From VMCP01 sp964408945 (lineage in GTDB: Bacteria; Bacteroidota; Bacteroidia; NS11-12g; UBA955): DNA of 64,000 nt. The translations under genes were made by a program, and so were the position numbers. The notes beneath the pieces are model-generated. The model ran no database searches. It was not told the DNA's origin and worked only from the letters and a program-made list of their open reading frames with translations. Location: assembly GCA_964408945.1 (NCBI GenBank), contig CAYPBJ010000007.1, positions 1-64,000 of the forward strand, given 5' to 3'. Shown one piece after another: positions 25,438 through 33,883 of this stretch; the stretch's first letter is position 1, and every line of letters begins with the position of its first letter.

Positions 25438-26034
25438 TTAAGCATTACGCAATTTCTCAAGGCGTTGTAGGTATTTTCCTACGACATCAAATTCTAAATT
25501 GACTGGGTCGCTAGCCTGGAGGAATTTGAGGTTGGTGTGTTCCCAAGTGTAAGGAATTATTGCAACACTGAAGGCATCGGGAAAACTATCAACTACGGTT
25601 AAACTAATACCATTGATGCAAATACTGCCTTTATTTACGGTAATTCCAGCTTCGGGTGGATGTGAGATAAAGAGCATATACGAACCATCTAAGTCATGCA
25701 CCTCATCCAAAACTCCTACACAATCAACATGACCTTGAACAATATGTCCGTCAAATCTTCCGGTAGCCGGCATGCAACGTTCTGTATTGATGAGGTCACC
25801 AATTTTCCAAGATTTTATGCTGGTTACATTTTGCGTTTCAGCAATGGCTGTTACTTTATAGGTAGAATCAGCAATATTGATGTTTGTTACTGTGAGACAA
25901 ATACCATTGTGAGATACACTTTGGTCTACTTTTAATTCAGGTGTAAAAATGGATTTAAAAGTAATATGTAAATTCGTCTGCTCCTCTTCTACATCAAGGA
26001 TTTCAGACATGCCTTCAATAATGCCCGTGAACAT
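25438..26034 (-). CDS. ribE: Riboflavin synthase, alpha subunit
   Basis: This 198-aa protein begins MFTGIIEGMSEI, the invariant start of riboflavin synthase, and has the two lumazine-binding repeats. Repeat one has NGICLTVT and TGRFDGHIVQGHVDCVG; repeat two has GSICINGISLTVVD and IPYTWEHTNL. It converts two 6,7-dimethyl-8-ribityllumazines to riboflavin and a pyrimidine. The ATG at 26034 is preferred over the longer reading frame from 26067 because of this start motif. No FMN riboswitch was seen upstream. Confidence 0.96.
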   Translation of the reverse strand: MFTGIIEGMSEILDVEEEQTNLHITFKSIFTPELKVDQSVSHNGICLTVTNINIADSTYKVTAIAETQNVTSIKSWKIGDLINTERCMPATGRFDGHIVQGHVDCVGVLDEVHDLDGSYMLFISHPPEAGITVNKGSICINGISLTVVDSFPDAFSVAIIPYTWEHTNLKFLQASDPVNLEFDVVGKYLQRLEKLRNA

Positions 26035-26143
26035 GTCATAAAAGTAGGATTTAATTCTGACAATCAAAAAAATTTTAGTCTATAAACTGACAAATTGACA
26101 ATAATGTGTAATGGCAAGCATTTTGATGTATAAAGAAATCGTT

Positions 26144-26728
26144 ATGGCAAGCAAAAAATCCACCGAAAAAGAAAAAGAGCAATCTCAACAACCTGAAAAT
26201 ATGACTGAACATACAGTCAACCAAGAACAAGTAGAAAACAATGAATCAGTTGTCGATTCAATCAACCCTGAAGATGTTGCAGGCGATGGCACAAATGATG
26301 CCGAAAGCATTCAATCTGAAAAGGAAAAATATTTAAGGTTATACAGCGAGTTTGAAAACTTCCGCAGAAGAACTACAAAAGAGCGTTTGGAATGGATGCA
26401 AAATGCCAGCAAAGATATGATTGAAGCGGTTTTGCCAGTGGTAGATGATATGGAAAGAGCGTTGAATGCTCTTAAAAATTCTGGAGATTCAACGGCGTCT
26501 GAAGGGATGGAATTGATCTTCAAAAAATTGTATGGAATTTTAGAGCGTAAAGGGTTGAAACCTATGAACGCCAAAGGCGAAGATTTTAATCCTGATTTAC
26601 ATGAGGCAGTTACTCAATTTGCGGCTCCTTCACCTGAACTAGTTGGCAAAGTAATTGATGAGGTAGAAAAAGGTTATTTTTTAAATGATAAAGTACTGAG
26701 ATTTGCCAAAGTTGTAGTTGGTAACTAA
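26144..26728 (+). CDS. grpE: GrpE nucleotide exchange factor
   Basis: This 194-aa protein has an acidic, low-complexity N-terminus (about 60 residues), then the long dimerising helix and the GrpE core. Diagnostic segments are YLRLYSEFENFRRRT, DMIEAVLPVVDDMERAL, LMEGMELIFKKL-like text (EGMELIFKKLYGILERKGL) and DLHEAVTQ. It releases ADP from DnaK in the chaperone cycle. Starts at 26111 and 26126 are also possible; 26144 gives the typical charged start. It is followed after 5 bp by dnaJ. DnaK itself is not in the window. Confidence 0.93.
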   Translation: MASKKSTEKEKEQSQQPENMTEHTVNQEQVENNESVVDSINPEDVAGDGTNDAESIQSEKEKYLRLYSEFENFRRRTTKERLEWMQNASKDMIEAVLPVVDDMERALNALKNSGDSTASEGMELIFKKLYGILERKGLKPMNAKGEDFNPDLHEAVTQFAAPSPELVGKVIDEVEKGYFLNDKVLRFAKVVVGN

Positions 26729-26733
26729 TATAT

Positions 26734-27849
26734 ATGAGTAAAAGAGATTATTACGATATACTGGGCGTGCCCAAGTCGGCTTCCGCTGATGAGCTGAAGA
26801 AAGCATACCGAAAATTAGCAATCAAATTTCACCCAGATAAAAATCCGGGCGATAAAGAAGCAGAAGAAAAATTCAAAGAAGCTGCTGAAGCATATGATGT
26901 GTTAAGCAATCCAGAAAAGAAAAGCAGGTACGATCAGTTTGGTCATGCTGGAATGGGTGGCGCTGGCGGATTTGGCGGCGGTGGATTCAGCATGGATGAC
27001 ATCTTCAGTCAGTTTGGAGATGTGTTTGGTGATGATAGTATCTTTGGTTCTTTCTTCGGTGGTGGAGGACGCGGAAGAGGTGGTTCAAGAAGAACTGTTG
27101 GTTCTAACATAAGAATAAAAATGAAACTCACCCTTTCAGAAATGAAGAATGGGGTAGAGAAGAAGGTTAAATACCGCAGAATGGTTGCCGCAGAAGGTGT
27201 AAAATTTGGCACTTGTAGGCATTGCAACGGTAGCGGCGTTGTAAAGCAAGTAACCAATACTTTCCTAGGACAAATGGCTACTCAAAGTGCTTGTCCCGTT
27301 TGTCAAGGAATGGGTAAGGTCATTGAGAGTAAACCAGCCGATGCCAATGAACACGGACTCATAGCTAAAGAATTTGAAACCAGTATCAAAATACCGGGAG
27401 GGGTTGCAGAAGGCATGCAGCTCAACGTGAATGGCAAAGGAAATGACGGTCCGGGAGGCGGATCACCCGGTGATTTGATTGTATTGATTGAAGAAATTGC
27501 TCACGAAGAATTATCGAGAGAAGGCAATAACGTTCATTACAATTTATGGTTGAGTTTTCCGGAGGCTGCAATGGGATCAAACGTAGAAGTTCCAACCCTA
27601 GACGGCAAAGCAAAAATTAAAATAGATGCAGGAACCCAGCCGGGTAAGGTTCTCCGTTTAAAAGGCAAAGGATTTCCGGAAATAAACGGATATGGAACTG
27701 GTGATCAATTGGTAATTGTTAATATTTATGTACCAACTAAGTTGTCAGCTGAGGAAAAGGAGTTGTTAAATCAACTTCAAGAAAGCAAGAATTTTAGACC
27801 TGATCAGAAGGAAAAATCATTCTTTGATAGAATGAGAGACTTTTTCTAA
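26734..27849 (+). CDS. dnaJ: DnaJ co-chaperone with a single zinc centre
   Basis: This 371-aa protein has a J domain with HPDKNPGD (HPD near residue 33), a G/F-rich linker (about residues 72-116), a reduced zinc region and the C-terminal substrate-binding domains. Only two CxxCxGxG motifs are present, CRHCNGSG and CPVCQGMG, instead of four. Their spacing and the flanking sequence correspond to motifs 2 and 3, so the centre formed by motifs 1 and 4 is gone and replaced by a KPADANEHG segment. The same pattern is, to my recollection, common in Flavobacteriia. It forms an operon with grpE. Confidence 0.95.
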   Translation: MSKRDYYDILGVPKSASADELKKAYRKLAIKFHPDKNPGDKEAEEKFKEAAEAYDVLSNPEKKSRYDQFGHAGMGGAGGFGGGGFSMDDIFSQFGDVFGDDSIFGSFFGGGGRGRGGSRRTVGSNIRIKMKLTLSEMKNGVEKKVKYRRMVAAEGVKFGTCRHCNGSGVVKQVTNTFLGQMATQSACPVCQGMGKVIESKPADANEHGLIAKEFETSIKIPGGVAEGMQLNVNGKGNDGPGGGSPGDLIVLIEEIAHEELSREGNNVHYNLWLSFPEAAMGSNVEVPTLDGKAKIKIDAGTQPGKVLRLKGKGFPEINGYGTGDQLVIVNIYVPTKLSAEEKELLNQLQESKNFRPDQKEKSFFDRMRDFF

Positions 27850-27871
27850 ATTTTATCGCATTTTTGCTGCG

Positions 27872-30142
27872 ATGAATTCTATCAGCAAGGTTATTGCTTT
27901 ATTCCTGTTTTTCGGTGCCATTCATGATTTGACTTTTGCTCAATCTAATGGTTCATCCAATATTGATTTTAATAATTATCAGCCTATTTATTGTTCTGGA
28001 GAAGTTCCGTATAATCTCAAGAAATTATCTAGTGCAAAAGCTCAAGAGGAAGTGCGAAGAATTAGATCTTCCAAGTCTTCGGGTAGGGATCGAAAGCGCG
28101 AATTGGAATTTGCCATTCAATCTAATTTCTTGGAAGATCAAATTTTAACTTCAGGGCAAATTCTCTATGGTGATCCAATGACGAATTACATAGAAAAGGT
28201 GGGCCTAAAAGTGTTAGCTTCTAAGCCTGAATTACAAAGCCAAGTTCAATTTTTCGTGCTTCGTTCTCATGTACCAAATGCTTATGTAACTCATCATGGG
28301 CTGGTTTTTGTGAGTTTAGGATTATTAGCTAGATTGGATAACGAAGCTCAGTTAGCCGTAATACTTGCTCACGAGTTGCAGCATTATATATTGAAACACT
28401 CCTTGATTGCATACAAAGAAGCTAAATATGTAAGTGGTTATTCTCGAGGGTCTGATTTAGACGAAAGAATCAAAGCATTTTACAAATTCAACGTTGGGCA
28501 AGAAGAGGAGGCTGACAAAAAGGGTTTTGAAATGTTGAGTCAAACAGAATATGACTTTTCTGAAGGGATCAATGTGTTCGAAAATTTAAAGTACCAAGAC
28601 CATCCATTTTTAGAAGCTCAATGGAGCATAGACTCCTTTGAAACCAGATATTACCGTTTTCCTGAAAAACTAAAATTAAGTGTAACTTCACTTTTAGAGG
28701 AAGCTGAAAAAAAGGATAGAAAACGTATGGAAGAAGAGCTAAACGATGCATATTCTTCTCATCCCAACCTCGATAAAAGAATCATGGCATTGCAGGGTGA
28801 CGTTAAAAGCGTAAATCTTTCTGGAAAAAAGAAATTTCTATTTTCTAAGGAAGAATTTGAATTGGTTCGCAGAATATCGCGTTATGAACTTATTCTACTT
28901 TATGTGCGCCGAGGTGATCACGGTCGGTCGTTATATTTGACCCGTGTTTTTGAATTGTTGTACGGTCCATCACCTTTTATCTCTAGGGTAAAAGCTATGA
29001 ATGCCTACGCTTTGGCAGAACATAGATGGAAACTTAAAGATTTAAATGCCTACGGTTGTTCAGTGTTAGATAATAGAGGCGGTTGGCGCCCTTTGAGTGC
29101 AGCACTCCTTAAGTTAGATGCAAAAGAGTTGAATTCATTGGCTTTAAAAGTGGTTTTAGAAGAAAAACTACGTTATCCTTCTGATGTTTTCATTGATCAA
29201 CTGGGTGCAAAGTTGTTAAATATCACCCAATCCATTGGGGTGATAAACCTTGATGAATACCTGAAATTCAGTCTTGACTCATCTATTAAAAGCGAAGTTC
29301 AGCTAACAACGGGTGGTGGACTAGTTAAGCCAGGTCAAATTTCCAGTAATCCTGGTGTGAAACCATATCATTATGGCTCTATTTATCATCTTCTTAAACA
29401 AAAGAATATTGCCAATTATGTAGATATCAATAGAATAACCTCTAACTCTCAGAATGCATCACCGCGCAAAGGGTTTCGTGAAAGAATGGCGGAGTTAGAT
29501 CAAGTGAACCGCAAGAGATATCAAAAAAGCCTCAACGAATCACAGAAAATTTTTGTACTTCAACCCAACTTCAGTTACTATTCTTCCAGCTTTGGTGGTG
29601 TAAATAAGCGAAATTATTTTGGCGAAGAAACCAAGAAAATTGAATTGTTGAAATCTTGGAATTGGGTTATCAGAAACTCCCAAATACCAGCCGAAATCGT
29701 TGAAAATATCGCCCGAGAGGGCTACAAAACCGAACAATTGGTTAAATACAGTCAACTCAACGATTGGCTAACTGAGCGATTGAACAATGATACTCAAGAA
29801 ATGATTTTGTTTTACTCTCAATTTGTCGATCAGTTTACAGAGACCCAAAAGGAACCCTTAATTTGTTGGGAAGGGTATGAATATAAATCTACTAAACGCC
29901 CTTTCTTAATCAATGATTTTCTTTACGCACTGATGTTCCCCATTTATACCCCCATTTATTTGTACAGTCAATTTAAAATAGATTACTACACCGAAGAAAC
30001 AACGGTGGTTTATAATATGCGCACTTCACGATCAGTGATGAATCGGGTTAAACGCAAGAATTACCGTATGATTGATGATTATAACAAGGCCCAAATTTAT
30101 GAGACACTTTATGAAATTTCACATTTACCAAGCAATCGTTAA
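27872..30142 (+). CDS. Large M48-family metalloprotease
   Basis: This 756-aa protein has a signal peptide (ending near LTFAQ) and an M48 peptidase domain in about residues 90-260. HELQH (about 167-171) supplies two zinc-binding histidines and the catalytic Glu, and EEEADKKG (about 212-219) supplies the third ligand. The remaining roughly 490 residues have no recognisable domain. They include a YSSHPNLDKRIMAL-type end of the protease core (about residues 290-305) and a long unknown region. M48 proteins of this kind act in envelope quality control. A hairpin-like sequence with arms ATCGCA/TGCGAT precedes the ATG. Its end overlaps the downstream barrel gene. Confidence 0.82.
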   Translation: MNSISKVIALFLFFGAIHDLTFAQSNGSSNIDFNNYQPIYCSGEVPYNLKKLSSAKAQEEVRRIRSSKSSGRDRKRELEFAIQSNFLEDQILTSGQILYGDPMTNYIEKVGLKVLASKPELQSQVQFFVLRSHVPNAYVTHHGLVFVSLGLLARLDNEAQLAVILAHELQHYILKHSLIAYKEAKYVSGYSRGSDLDERIKAFYKFNVGQEEEADKKGFEMLSQTEYDFSEGINVFENLKYQDHPFLEAQWSIDSFETRYYRFPEKLKLSVTSLLEEAEKKDRKRMEEELNDAYSSHPNLDKRIMALQGDVKSVNLSGKKKFLFSKEEFELVRRISRYELILLYVRRGDHGRSLYLTRVFELLYGPSPFISRVKAMNAYALAEHRWKLKDLNAYGCSVLDNRGGWRPLSAALLKLDAKELNSLALKVVLEEKLRYPSDVFIDQLGAKLLNITQSIGVINLDEYLKFSLDSSIKSEVQLTTGGGLVKPGQISSNPGVKPYHYGSIYHLLKQKNIANYVDINRITSNSQNASPRKGFRERMAELDQVNRKRYQKSLNESQKIFVLQPNFSYYSSSFGGVNKRNYFGEETKKIELLKSWNWVIRNSQIPAEIVENIAREGYKTEQLVKYSQLNDWLTERLNNDTQEMILFYSQFVDQFTETQKEPLICWEGYEYKSTKRPFLINDFLYALMFPIYTPIYLYSQFKIDYYTEETTVVYNMRTSRSVMNRVKRKNYRMIDDYNKAQIYETLYEISHLPSNR

Positions 30143-30896
30143 GCGCTTCATTTTATTGGGCACTTTGTGTGGGATGTTTTTCGCTCCCGCGGATATTTTT
30201 TCTCAGTCTAACCCCGGATTTTTAGGCGCCCGACACGGATTATCTGTAGGATATAGTTTGCATACAGGAGGTCTGCTCCGCGCAATGGTAGGAAATGGCA
30301 ATGAAACCACTAAGTTATTAAATTCGGGTTTTAGGGTGGATTATGAAATGGCTAAAAGTCAAGGATTCGCTTGGCTCTTTAGCTATCGTAATCGGAGCGA
30401 CGTTGTAGAAAGCGATAATTATGGTGGGGTTTATTATGTTGAATCAACAGGAGGCATCCAACTAATCAGTTTTGAATCGGGGTCGTTAAATTACTCTGTA
30501 AATGAGTTCGCTGCCGAAGCGCGATTCTACAGCGAACGAAAAGGAGCAGTGGCCCCTTTTGGGTCTTATGTAGGTTTAGAATTGAGTGCATCAAACTGTT
30601 CACCAACGAGCGAAGACGTTGTTTGGACAGCTGGTATGAATTTTCCAAAATATTCTGGCAGTTTAACTTCTATCGCTACATCTTTGAACTTTGGGGTAAA
30701 GCGCATGATCACTAAGGAAATAGGAATCAATGCTCATTACGGTTTTGGCTTCACCGTATATCAAACGGGAAATGTCAAATTGGGTTCAGAAGATGTGGCT
30801 ACCAACTCAAAAGATTTTTACGACTACGCAATTGCTCGCCGAGAGTTAAATGCCAAGCTGCTGCAAGGCTCAATTTCTGTGAGTTATTTGTTTTAA
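30111..30896 (+). CDS. Hypothetical outer-membrane barrel protein
   Basis: This 261-aa protein has a hydrophobic N-terminal signal (about residues 9-29, ending FSQ) and alternating strands such as GLSVGYSLHTGG, GVYYVESTGG and GINAHYGFGFTVY, ending SISVSYLF with a terminal Phe. This is typical of outer-membrane insertion. The start at 30111 overlaps the protease gene by 32 bp; an ATG at 30099 is also possible. Tight coupling with the protease suggests a shared envelope role. The stop codon opens array 5. Confidence 0.65.
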   Translation: MKFHIYQAIVKRFILLGTLCGMFFAPADIFSQSNPGFLGARHGLSVGYSLHTGGLLRAMVGNGNETTKLLNSGFRVDYEMAKSQGFAWLFSYRNRSDVVESDNYGGVYYVESTGGIQLISFESGSLNYSVNEFAAEARFYSERKGAVAPFGSYVGLELSASNCSPTSEDVVWTAGMNFPKYSGSLTSIATSLNFGVKRMITKEIGINAHYGFGFTVYQTGNVKLGSEDVATNSKDFYDYAIARRELNAKLLQGSISVSYLF

Positions 30897-31026
30897 TATC
30901 TGGTACATGGTACATGGTACATGGTAGCAGGTCGAGGGACCAAATACCTGTGACCTGTGACCCGCTACCAACTACCCGCTACCAACTACCAACTACCAGC
31001 TACCAACTACCAACTACCAACTACTA
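30894..31026. repeat. Heptanucleotide array 5 with a long hairpin, stop codon to stop codon
   Basis: It runs from the TAA at 30894 to the convergent menB stop at 31024-31026, in one 7-bp phase: TAATATC, 3x TGGTACA, TGGTAGC, AGGTCGA and so on, then GTGACCT, GTGACCC, GCTACCA and many ACTACCA. The left TGGTA units (30901-30928) are complementary to the right TACCA units (30964-30991), with perfect pairing of TGGTAGC and GCTACCA at the inner end. It is well placed to act as a bidirectional terminator. Confidence 0.9.
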
Positions 31027-31845
31027 TGGAAATTTAGGGTATTTTTGGAAGTCTGGTTTGCGCTTTTCTAAGAATGCGTGTTTGCCTTCTTGAGCTTCTT
31101 CGGTGAGATAATAAAGTAGGGTTGCGTCACCGGCGAGTTCCATGAGTCCATGTTGACCGTCTAATTCAGCATTGAAAGAGCGTTTGAGCATTCTGATGGC
31201 CATTGGACTGCGTTCCATGATGGTGTTGCACCAATCTACGGTTTCATCTTCGAGTTGGGCGAGCGGTACTACTTTATTGACAAGTCCCATTTTCTCGCAT
31301 TCGTCTGCTGTGTATTGTCTGCACAAGAACCATATTTCACGGGCTTTCTTTTGTCCAACGTGGCGAGCAAGATAACTGCTTCCAAATCCGCCGTCAAAAC
31401 TTCCCACTTTAGGGCCAGTTTGGCCAAATTTAGCATGGTCAGCGGCAATGGTTAGGTCACAAACTACGTGAAGAACATGTCCTCCGCCAATAGCATACCC
31501 ATTCACCATGGCAATCACGGGTTTTGGTAGAGATCTGATTTTCTTGTGCAAATCAAGAACGTTTAGACGTGGAATTCCAGAATCATCAACGTAACCACCA
31601 ATGCCTTTTACGTTTTGGTCACCGCCAGAGCAAAATGCCTTGTCTCCAATTCCGGTAAGAATTACCACTGAGATTTGTTGGTTTTCGCGGCAATGATCCA
31701 TAGCATCAAGCATATCGGTTACGGTTTGAGGACGAAATGCATTGTAAACTTCGGGACGATTGATGGTTATTTTGGCAATTCCTTCATGGAATTGAAATAG
31801 GATGTCAGAATAGTCTTTGATGGTTTCCCAATTTCTTTGGCTCAT
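31024..31845 (-). CDS. menB: 1,4-dihydroxy-2-naphthoyl-CoA synthase
   Basis: This 273-aa crotonase-fold enzyme closes the second ring of menaquinone, converting o-succinylbenzoyl-CoA to 1,4-dihydroxy-2-naphthoyl-CoA. MenB hallmarks are NRPEVYNAFRPQTV, FCSGGDQNVKG (oxyanion-hole region), MVNGYAIGGGHVLHVVCDL and GQTGPKVGSFDGGFGS. It supplies the quinone used by the sdhCAB complex encoded elsewhere in the window. No other men gene is adjacent. Its stop codon (TAG on the minus strand) is the last unit of heptanucleotide array 5. Confidence 0.97.
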   Translation of the reverse strand: MSQRNWETIKDYSDILFQFHEGIAKITINRPEVYNAFRPQTVTDMLDAMDHCRENQQISVVILTGIGDKAFCSGGDQNVKGIGGYVDDSGIPRLNVLDLHKKIRSLPKPVIAMVNGYAIGGGHVLHVVCDLTIAADHAKFGQTGPKVGSFDGGFGSSYLARHVGQKKAREIWFLCRQYTADECEKMGLVNKVVPLAQLEDETVDWCNTIMERSPMAIRMLKRSFNAELDGQHGLMELAGDATLLYYLTEEAQEGKHAFLEKRKPDFQKYPKFP

Positions 31846-31889
31846 GGTGCAAATTTACAATTAGAAGTTGAACCAATTGTTGAGATTTA

Positions 31890-33032
31890 TCAATCCAAAT
31901 TTAGAGCAACCCCAATAACCATATTCTTTTGATAATCTGCACCTTGATTGGGTTTGAATAAGGAAGTTAGGGCATATTTTGCAAATATGGCTATGTCTTC
32001 ATATTGGAAATGAATGGTGGGTTGAACCACAAAGTCATTGAGATTGAAATCATCAAAGACTTTGTTGGTTTGGTCGTTGTTATGAACAATTTTAGTATGT
32101 GCACGCACCAAATAACCCGCTTCAATACCCAAGTTTAATTTGAATCTGTAATTATCATTGGCTTTGTCTTGGAATCCAATGGAGATGGGAATTCCTATGT
32201 AATTGGATACCAATTTTGATTTCTTTTGTGGTACTAGGGCAAATTGAGATTCAAATTCTGGGGCATTGGGTGTCAGAGTTACTTGTGAATTGCTGAAGCG
32301 GTAATTATTGATTGAGTATGATAAGCCATACCAAAATCTGATTTTCCCTCTGAATAAATTGAGCCCCCAATTCTGGTCAATGCAGAAATTTAAACTTTTC
32401 CCGTTTTGGAGTTCTGTCATTTCATAGGGTCTCAATACTGTGGTTGTAGGACCTTGTAGAGGCTGAAGCATTAAGTGTCCGCCATGCAATCGAAAGTTGG
32501 TAATCACCAATTCTGGTTTTCTTTTGCGGTGATTTCTTAATGACTTTGAATCTTCATCACTCCATTCAAAATTGTCGTTAAACTCAAATTCAAATTCTTT
32601 AGGCGCTTCTGTTGAATCAAAAGCGGCTGGATCAATTGCAATTGGATCAATTTCATCATCCAGTTGGGCTTCCGCTGATGTTTCTTCTAATTCAAAAATT
32701 CGCGAAGTTGAACGATCGCCTTTTTTACGAACTTTGAGTTTAACAACAGTTGAATCTTGATTTTTCAAAATGTTGACATCCAAATTAAAAAGATCCTCTA
32801 AACCAGAAATGGCTGGTGGTGGAATTTCAATGTTTGGGTTGTCTGATTTTGTTAAAATTTGGATTGTGTCAGCCCAAGCTTTTAGAGCTTCAGCATTTTT
32901 CTTCCAGTACAAAGATGAACTGTAGGTAGTATCCGTATAAAAGATGATTTTATGGGATTTTTGCTGGCCTAAAACAGGCTTAAGCGAAAAGAGGGCTCCA
33001 ATCAGAATGATGATATGATGTATGTTTTTCAT
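31890..33032 (-). CDS. Outer-membrane barrel protein of a sigma-factor unit
   Basis: This 380-aa protein has a signal peptide (ending near KPVLGQ), a low-complexity Glu/Asp/Pro segment (about residues 70-150), then alternating strands (NLFRGKIRFWYGLSYSI, FKLNLGIEAGYLVRAHT, GADYQKNMVIGVALNLD) typical of a C-terminal barrel. It lies 2 bp downstream of the membrane protein at 33035, in line with the ECF sigma factor, so it is probably the output or the sensed component of that unit. No ligand can be named. Confidence 0.7.
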   Translation of the reverse strand: MKNIHHIIILIGALFSLKPVLGQQKSHKIIFYTDTTYSSSLYWKKNAEALKAWADTIQILTKSDNPNIEIPPPAISGLEDLFNLDVNILKNQDSTVVKLKVRKKGDRSTSRIFELEETSAEAQLDDEIDPIAIDPAAFDSTEAPKEFEFEFNDNFEWSDEDSKSLRNHRKRKPELVITNFRLHGGHLMLQPLQGPTTTVLRPYEMTELQNGKSLNFCIDQNWGLNLFRGKIRFWYGLSYSINNYRFSNSQVTLTPNAPEFESQFALVPQKKSKLVSNYIGIPISIGFQDKANDNYRFKLNLGIEAGYLVRAHTKIVHNNDQTNKVFDDFNLNDFVVQPTIHFQYEDIAIFAKYALTSLFKPNQGADYQKNMVIGVALNLD

Positions 33033-33034
33033 AA

Positions 33035-33883
33035 TTATTGAATTAAAGTAGTTTGAATGAATCGGGTATTGGTTCCTAGGCGCATGTCTACTTGCGGAAT
33101 CAAATGGTTTTGTCTTTTCCTAGGTAGCAACTGCATTTTGGGTAATCTTCCATAGCGAAGGTTTTGGGCAACGTCTAATAGAAACTCAGTTTGATCTGCC
33201 TCCGTAAGTTCAGTTTCGTCGTCTTCAAAACCAGTATATACAATTTGAATTTCTGGTTCAGAATTCACTTTTGCAAATTCAGAATGGGTATTTGTGCTGG
33301 GGGACGTAAAATCCTGAGAAGCATCATCTATGATGGGAATAACCCTAAATGGTTTGTTTTTAGATGCATCAACCTTTGCAATTAGAGTTGAAGCTTCAGC
33401 AGTGGTAAGTGCTTGACTATCTTTTTGATGTTGAAGGATATAGGCGTTTATTTCTGAGTTCGCTAGTGGTTTGACTCTTGTGGTTGAAGCAATTTTTAAA
33501 GTTGACTCGGTCTGCAAGGGTTTGTTTTCTGAAACGGTTAACAGGGATTTTGAAGGGAGAGCATTGTTAGTTGCATGGGGAGATTCATAATTGGTGAAGA
33601 TGAATAGGGCAATGGCAGCAGCGGAGCTCAAAATCAAGGTTAAATTTCTCCAGACTTTAAAATTTACTGCAGAAGTTTTTAGAAGTATTGATTTGTTGGG
33701 GTATTCGGCTGGTTCTGGTTTTAGATAGGTTAGGCTTAATTCGCGATAAAAAGAATGGTAATTTGCATTTGACTCAATGATTTTGAGTGTTTGTTCGCTT
33801 TCTTTTTCGGAAAGATTGCCTTCCAAAAGTTCGAAAATTTGCCATTGAATTTCTTCGGGGATGTGGTTCTGTGTGTTCATCAT
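33035..33883 (-). CDS. Anti-sigma-factor-like membrane protein
   Basis: This 282-aa protein has an N-terminal cytoplasmic domain with QIFELLEGNLSEKESEQTLKI (about residues 15-35). A single transmembrane helix follows (NLTLILSSAAAIALFIF, about residues 80-96), then a mostly disordered Ser/Thr/Asp/Glu-rich periplasmic part. The architecture and the ATGA overlap with the ECF sigma gene immediately upstream fit an anti-sigma factor. The N-terminal region does not show a clear zinc-binding motif, so the family name is uncertain. Confidence 0.7.
   Translation of the reverse strand: MMNTQNHIPEEIQWQIFELLEGNLSEKESEQTLKIIESNANYHSFYRELSLTYLKPEPAEYPNKSILLKTSAVNFKVWRNLTLILSSAAAIALFIFTNYESPHATNNALPSKSLLTVSENKPLQTESTLKIASTTRVKPLANSEINAYILQHQKDSQALTTAEASTLIAKVDASKNKPFRVIPIIDDASQDFTSPSTNTHSEFAKVNSEPEIQIVYTGFEDDETELTEADQTEFLLDVAQNLRYGRLPKMQLLPRKRQNHLIPQVDMRLGTNTRFIQTTLIQ

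Noticed and set aside
25332..26110. FMN riboswitch near ribE
   Set aside because: The upstream region is only a few dozen bases and has none of the conserved helices.
27851..27875. Inverted repeat ATCGCA/TGCGAT before the M48 gene as a terminator
   Set aside because: Arms are only 6 bp, no T run follows, and it coincides with a near-consensus promoter element; not strong enough to list.
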